Source: Clostridia bacterium
GTDB taxonomy: Bacteria; Bacillota; Clostridia; Oscillospirales; Acutalibacteraceae
DNA length: 64,000 nt
Assembly: GCA_017502085.1 (NCBI GenBank)
Contig: JAFVVQ010000044.1
Coordinates: forward strand, 56,892 to 120,891
Direction: 5' to 3'
The notes under the pieces were generated by a model. That model made no database searches. It was not told the DNA's origin and saw only the letters and a list, made by a program, of their open reading frames with translations. Below are positions 60,828 through 64,000 of this stretch, piece by piece (the stretch's first letter is position 1; each line of letters starts with the position of its first letter). The translations under genes were made by a program, and so were the position numbers.

Positions 60828-63014
60828 ATGAAAAACATCAAAAATGCGAAATGGATAAGACACCCTGAAGTTTACGTCGATCAGGCTATTGAATTCAGCA
60901 AGTCATTTGCTGTTGATTCCGAGGTTGAGAGCGCAACGCTTGAGATTACGTCTCTCGGTGTTTATGAGGCAAAAATCAACGGAAAAAGAGTCGGAGATTA
61001 TATTTTTGCGCCCGGTTGGACGTCATATAACAAGCGTCTGCAGGTTGAAACATATGACGTAACGGAAATGATAAAGGCAAACAACCATATCACCGTCGGT
61101 GTTGCTCCGGGTTGGAGAGGCAACTATATGGCGGCACCTTTCCATTATGCGGGTAATTTCATCGGCGCAAAAGAAGTCGCTCTGCTTTGTGCCCTCGAAA
61201 TTGTTTATAAAAACGGAGAAACTCAGGTTATCTGCAGCGGCAAGGATTGGCGTGCGCGTCAGTCGAAGGTACGCTACTCCAACATATATAACGGATATAT
61301 TTATGACAGCGATTATTTCGACAGAAAGCCGAAATCTGCAACCGAATTCCCGCATCCGACGGAAATTCTCATTGACAGAGTGGGCGAGAAAATTGTTGAG
61401 GTTGAACGTGTCGGAGCAAAGAAGCTGATAATCACTCCCAAGGGAGAAACGGTTATAGATTTCGGTCAGAACCTGACGGGTTACGTCGAGTTTACTGTCA
61501 AGGGCGAAGCGGGTGAAACGGTTAAAATCCGTCATGCCGAGGTGCTTGACGCCCAGGGAAATTTCTACACCGATAACCTCAGGGGCGCAAAGGCTGAAGC
61601 GGTATTTATCTGCAATGGCAAAAAACAGAAATATAAGCCGCCTTATAACTTCTACGGTTTCAGATATATATGTCTTGAGGGATTCAGCGACGAGATAAAG
61701 CCCGAGAATTTCACCGCAATCGTCGTTCACTCCGAGATGAAGAGAACGGGTCATTTTGAATGCTCCGATGAGAGAATAAACAAGCTTTTCTCCAATATTG
61801 TCTGGGGTCATAGAGGCAATTTCCTCGATGTGCCCACGGATTGCCCTCAGCGTGACGAAAGACTTGGTTGGACGGGAGATGCACAGGTGTTCATCAAAAC
61901 CGCCGCATATAACTATGACGTTGAACGTTTCTTTATCAAGTGGCTCGGTGACCTGAGAGCAGACCAGACGGTATGGGGCACCGTTCCGCACGTAATTCCC
62001 GACGTTTTCGGCGTCGACGACGAATGCTCCTCCGCATGGGCCGATGCCGCAACGGTATGCCCCTGGCAGATTTATCTTTCATATGCAAACGAGCAGATTC
62101 TCCGCGATTCGCTCGATTCCATGAAAGAATACATTGAATATATCAAGACCCGCCTCGTTGACGGCATCTGGGTTCAGCACTGGCATTTCGGCGACTGGCT
62201 CAACCTTGACGAAAGCAGCGATCAGGATTGCAGCAAGGGTACCGACAAGCAGCTTATCGCAACTGCGTTCTTCATTTATTCAAGCGAGATTCTTATCAAA
62301 TCGATGAAGATTCTCGGTGAGGATGCATCTGAATTCGAGGCGCTCCGCAACGAATCGGTTGAAGCTTTCCGCCGCAGATATATGAAGGAGGGAAGGATAG
62401 CTCCCGATTATGCAACGCAGACCGCCTGTGCTCTTGCGGTAAGATTCGGTGTTTCCGATGATATTGCCGAAACGGCAGCTCAGCTCAACGAACTTGTTAC
62501 CGAATGCGGTCATATAAAGACGGGCTTTGTCGGCACTCCTTATATACTTCACGCACTCAGTGATAACGGCTATGTAAAGACGGCATACGATCTTGTTCTC
62601 CGTGAAGAATATCCCTCGTGGCTTTTCTCTGTCAAGATGGGTGCAACAACCATCTGGGAGCATTGGGACAGCTTCCGTGAGGACGGCTCAATGTGGAGCA
62701 CGTCGATGAATTCGTTTAACCATTATGCTTACGGCTGCGTGGGTGACTGGCTCTACGGTGATGCGGCGGGCATCAATGCAGACGAAAGCAACCCCGGTTA
62801 TGCGAATATCATCTTCAGACCCCTTACCGATGAAAGACTTGATTACGTCAAGGCATCGCTTGAAACACGCAAGGGTCTCGTGAAATCCGAGTGGAAACGT
62901 GAAAACGGCAAAATCACTTATACGTTTGTTGTTCCCGAAGAAAGCACTGCAACCGCATATATCGGCGGCAAGGAATACGTTCTTAAGTCAGGAACAAATG
63001 AAATAACCGAATAA
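60828..63014 (+). CDS. GH78-family alpha-L-rhamnosidase
   Basis: A 728-residue glycosidase without a signal peptide. N-terminal beta domain (TSLGVYEAKINGKRVGDYIFAPGWTSY-type segment), then the (alpha/alpha)6 barrel with DCPQRDERLGWTGDAQVF, the GH78 catalytic signature, and WEHWDSF near the C-terminal part of the barrel. It removes terminal L-rhamnose from plant glycosides or pectins. AAGGAGG lies 6 bases before the ATG. Confidence 0.92.
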   Translation: MKNIKNAKWIRHPEVYVDQAIEFSKSFAVDSEVESATLEITSLGVYEAKINGKRVGDYIFAPGWTSYNKRLQVETYDVTEMIKANNHITVGVAPGWRGNYMAAPFHYAGNFIGAKEVALLCALEIVYKNGETQVICSGKDWRARQSKVRYSNIYNGYIYDSDYFDRKPKSATEFPHPTEILIDRVGEKIVEVERVGAKKLIITPKGETVIDFGQNLTGYVEFTVKGEAGETVKIRHAEVLDAQGNFYTDNLRGAKAEAVFICNGKKQKYKPPYNFYGFRYICLEGFSDEIKPENFTAIVVHSEMKRTGHFECSDERINKLFSNIVWGHRGNFLDVPTDCPQRDERLGWTGDAQVFIKTAAYNYDVERFFIKWLGDLRADQTVWGTVPHVIPDVFGVDDECSSAWADAATVCPWQIYLSYANEQILRDSLDSMKEYIEYIKTRLVDGIWVQHWHFGDWLNLDESSDQDCSKGTDKQLIATAFFIYSSEILIKSMKILGEDASEFEALRNESVEAFRRRYMKEGRIAPDYATQTACALAVRFGVSDDIAETAAQLNELVTECGHIKTGFVGTPYILHALSDNGYVKTAYDLVLREEYPSWLFSVKMGATTIWEHWDSFREDGSMWSTSMNSFNHYAYGCVGDWLYGDAAGINADESNPGYANIIFRPLTDERLDYVKASLETRKGLVKSEWKRENGKITYTFVVPEESTATAYIGGKEYVLKSGTNEITE

Positions 63015-63024
63015 ATACCAATAA

Positions 63025-63055
63025 AAAAGCAGGGTGTTTTCGCACCCTGCTTTTT
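63025..63055 (+). terminator. Terminator of the GH78 gene
   Basis: AAAAGCAGGGTG paired with CACCCTGCTTTT, loop TTTTCG, T-run after. Confidence 0.9.
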
Positions 63056-63073
63056 GTTTATGTTGCGGCAGAC

Positions 63074-63103
63074 AAAAAGCCCCGCATCCGAAGATGCGGG
63101 GCT
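63074..63103 (-). terminator. Terminator of the right-edge lipoprotein gene
   Basis: AGCCCCGCATC / GATGCGGGGCT (63078-63088 with 63093-63103) with a T-run on the minus strand. Confidence 0.9.
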
Positions 63104-63123
63104 GAGCCGATTAATTATTCAGA

Positions 63124-64000
63124 TTAATAAGCGATGTTTGTGAACTTGCCTGAAGTTTTAGCTGAGCCTGAGCCTTCAACGTTACCAACAAGGATCTTGA
63201 GTGAAAGTGATGCTGCGAAATTATACTGATATGTGATTTCAGCGATCTTGTTGTCAACAACCTTTACTGTAACCTTGATGTTTGTGTACTTAACGTCTGT
63301 CTCTTTAAGAGTGATGAGGCTGCCTGCTGCATCCTTGATACCTTCGTCAACTTCTTCGTGAGTGATGAAGTCGTTCATGAATCTTGAGATGGGAGTTGCA
63401 TTTGTCTTCTTAGGGTTGGAAGCATTTGCAAGTGTGAAGCTGTAAGTACCTGTAGCTGCATCATACTTGAAGTTCTGAAGGTCAGCTTCTGTGAGCTTTG
63501 CGCCCTTGATTTCGTAGTCATCATCGGGATCGTCTTTGGGGAAGTTGCCTGTCTTGTTACCGATACCGAGGAAACCGCCGACAACGGAGTTGAGGTCGGA
63601 GTTCTTGTCAACCATCTTGATAACCTTGTTGAGAGCGTCTGTCATGTTACCAACGTTGATGGGGTTGACGTAGGAGCAGGTTCTGTCATACTTGTATGAG
63701 CCCTTTGCTGCCTTTGCAGATTCAGCGTTGTAGAAAGCAACGAACTGAGCTGCTGTCATTTCGCCTGCGGGAGCTACTGCTGAGGGATCAACTGCTGAAG
63801 GATCTGCTGCTGAGGGGTCTGCTGCTGAGGGGTCTGCTGCTGAAGGATCGTCAACTGCAGGTGCGTCTGTTGCGGGAGCATCTGTTGCAGGTGCGTCTGT
63901 TGATTCTTCAACGGGAGCTGCTGTTGTGGTTTCGGGTTCTTCGTTACCGCCGCAAGCTGCGAATGAGAAGAGCATTGCAACTGCGAGGAGAACTGCGAGA
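63124..64000 (-). CDS. Repeat-linker lipoprotein (5' end cut by window edge)
   Basis: A minus-strand gene running off the right edge; its start codon is outside. The last visible signal-peptide residues are LAVLLAVAMLFSFAAC with lipobox FAAC. A low-complexity linker of repeated DAPAT and DPSAA units follows (see repeat), then a roughly 200-residue domain (MTAAQFVAFYNAES, IKMVDKNSDLNSVVGGFLGIG) that I do not recognise. Surface-anchored; function unknown. Confidence 0.78.
   Translation of the reverse strand, partial: LAVLLAVAMLFSFAACGGNEEPETTTAAPVEESTDAPATDAPATDAPAVDDPSAADPSAADPSAADPSAVDPSAVAPAGEMTAAQFVAFYNAESAKAAKGSYKYDRTCSYVNPINVGNMTDALNKVIKMVDKNSDLNSVVGGFLGIGNKTGNFPKDDPDDDYEIKGAKLTEADLQNFKYDAATGTYSFTLANASNPKKTNATPISRFMNDFITHEEVDEGIKDAAGSLITLKETDVKYTNIKVTVKVVDNKIAEITYQYNFAASLSLKILVGNVEGSGSAKTSGKFTNIAY
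63771..63902. repeat. 15-bp tandem repeats in the lipoprotein linker
   Basis: About eight to nine 15-base units coding for five-residue repeats (DPSAA/DPSAV and DAPAT/DAPAV). Slippage could change unit number between strains. Confidence 0.85.

Noticed and set aside
61023-61991. A 322-codon minus-strand frame
   Set aside because: Antisense to the GH78 gene with its catalytic signature; no ribosome binding site or motif.
1-64000. tRNA or rRNA genes and prophage
   Set aside because: No cloverleaf-like, rRNA-like or phage structural genes were seen by reading; a tRNA scan could still find a missed one.

Overview
The window reads as chromosomal DNA of a Clostridia-type bacterium (Oscillospirales/Ruminococcaceae-like, inferred). 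The evidence is strong AGGAGG ribosome binding sites, sigma-A style promoters, MecA, LCP and PrsA/SurA-like envelope proteins, no outer-membrane genes, a small DUF6472-type protein, and sugar-use genes typical of gut or rumen commensals (CE15 esterase, GH78 rhamnosidase, GH13, L-fucose, xylulose, sialate). No rRNA, tRNA, CRISPR or prophage genes were seen. Both edges cut genes: typA/bipA on the left and a lipoprotein on the right.

Layout. 1-5148 (minus): typA, a GPH sugar symporter, an unusual GNAT-Gfo/Idh/MocA fusion interrupted by an in-frame stop, and an NAD-binding protein. 5393-6870 (plus): a WG-repeat/SH3 membrane protein, then a promoter-hairpin-terminator unit that looks like a small RNA. 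6924-8006 (minus): CE15 esterase. 8255-18469 (plus): a YbaK-like deacylase, xylulokinase, two paralogous lipoproteins, then mreB-mreC-mreD-PBP2-minD-mnmE. 18542-29291 (minus): a long close-packed run of rnfD-rnfE-rnfA homologues, a small membrane protein, GH13, LCP-like, transglutaminase-like, folE-folP-folB-folK, DUF6472 and a SurA-like foldase. 29364-42781: mecA, rpe, an ABC exporter, a fucose operon (fucU, kinase, fucI) invaded by two copies of a palindromic repeat element, one carrying a four-helix-bundle gene, then an ABC pair, nadD-yqeK, rsfS and leuS. 42813-52105: rpsU, a two-component system with a CAP lipoprotein, uraA, a CPA2 antiporter, and an ADP-ribosylglycohydrolase-rtcB pair. 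52243-64000: a secreted lipase-like protein, a strongly promoted 60-residue orphan protein, hflX, a large membrane protein, glyA, nanA, a DUF3298-like lipoprotein, GH78 and a repeat-rich lipoprotein.

Working together: the mre/PBP2/minD block serves cell shape and division, the fol block makes tetrahydrofolate (used by glyA and mnmE), and fucU/fucK/fucI with xylB, rpe, GH78, CE15 and nanA channel plant and host-glycan sugars into central metabolism.

Most worth a second look: (1) an AUC initiation codon on nadD-yqeK; (2) the TAA inside the GNAT-Gfo/Idh/MocA gene with 46 in-frame codons after it; (3) the orphan small RNA at 6773-6868; (4) the palindromic element with and without a four-helix-bundle gene, whose hairpins covary; (5) the 60-residue protein behind a perfect TTGACA-N17-TATAAT promoter; (6) an rnfDEA set lacking B, C and G; (7) the ADP-ribosylglycohydrolase-RtcB pair.
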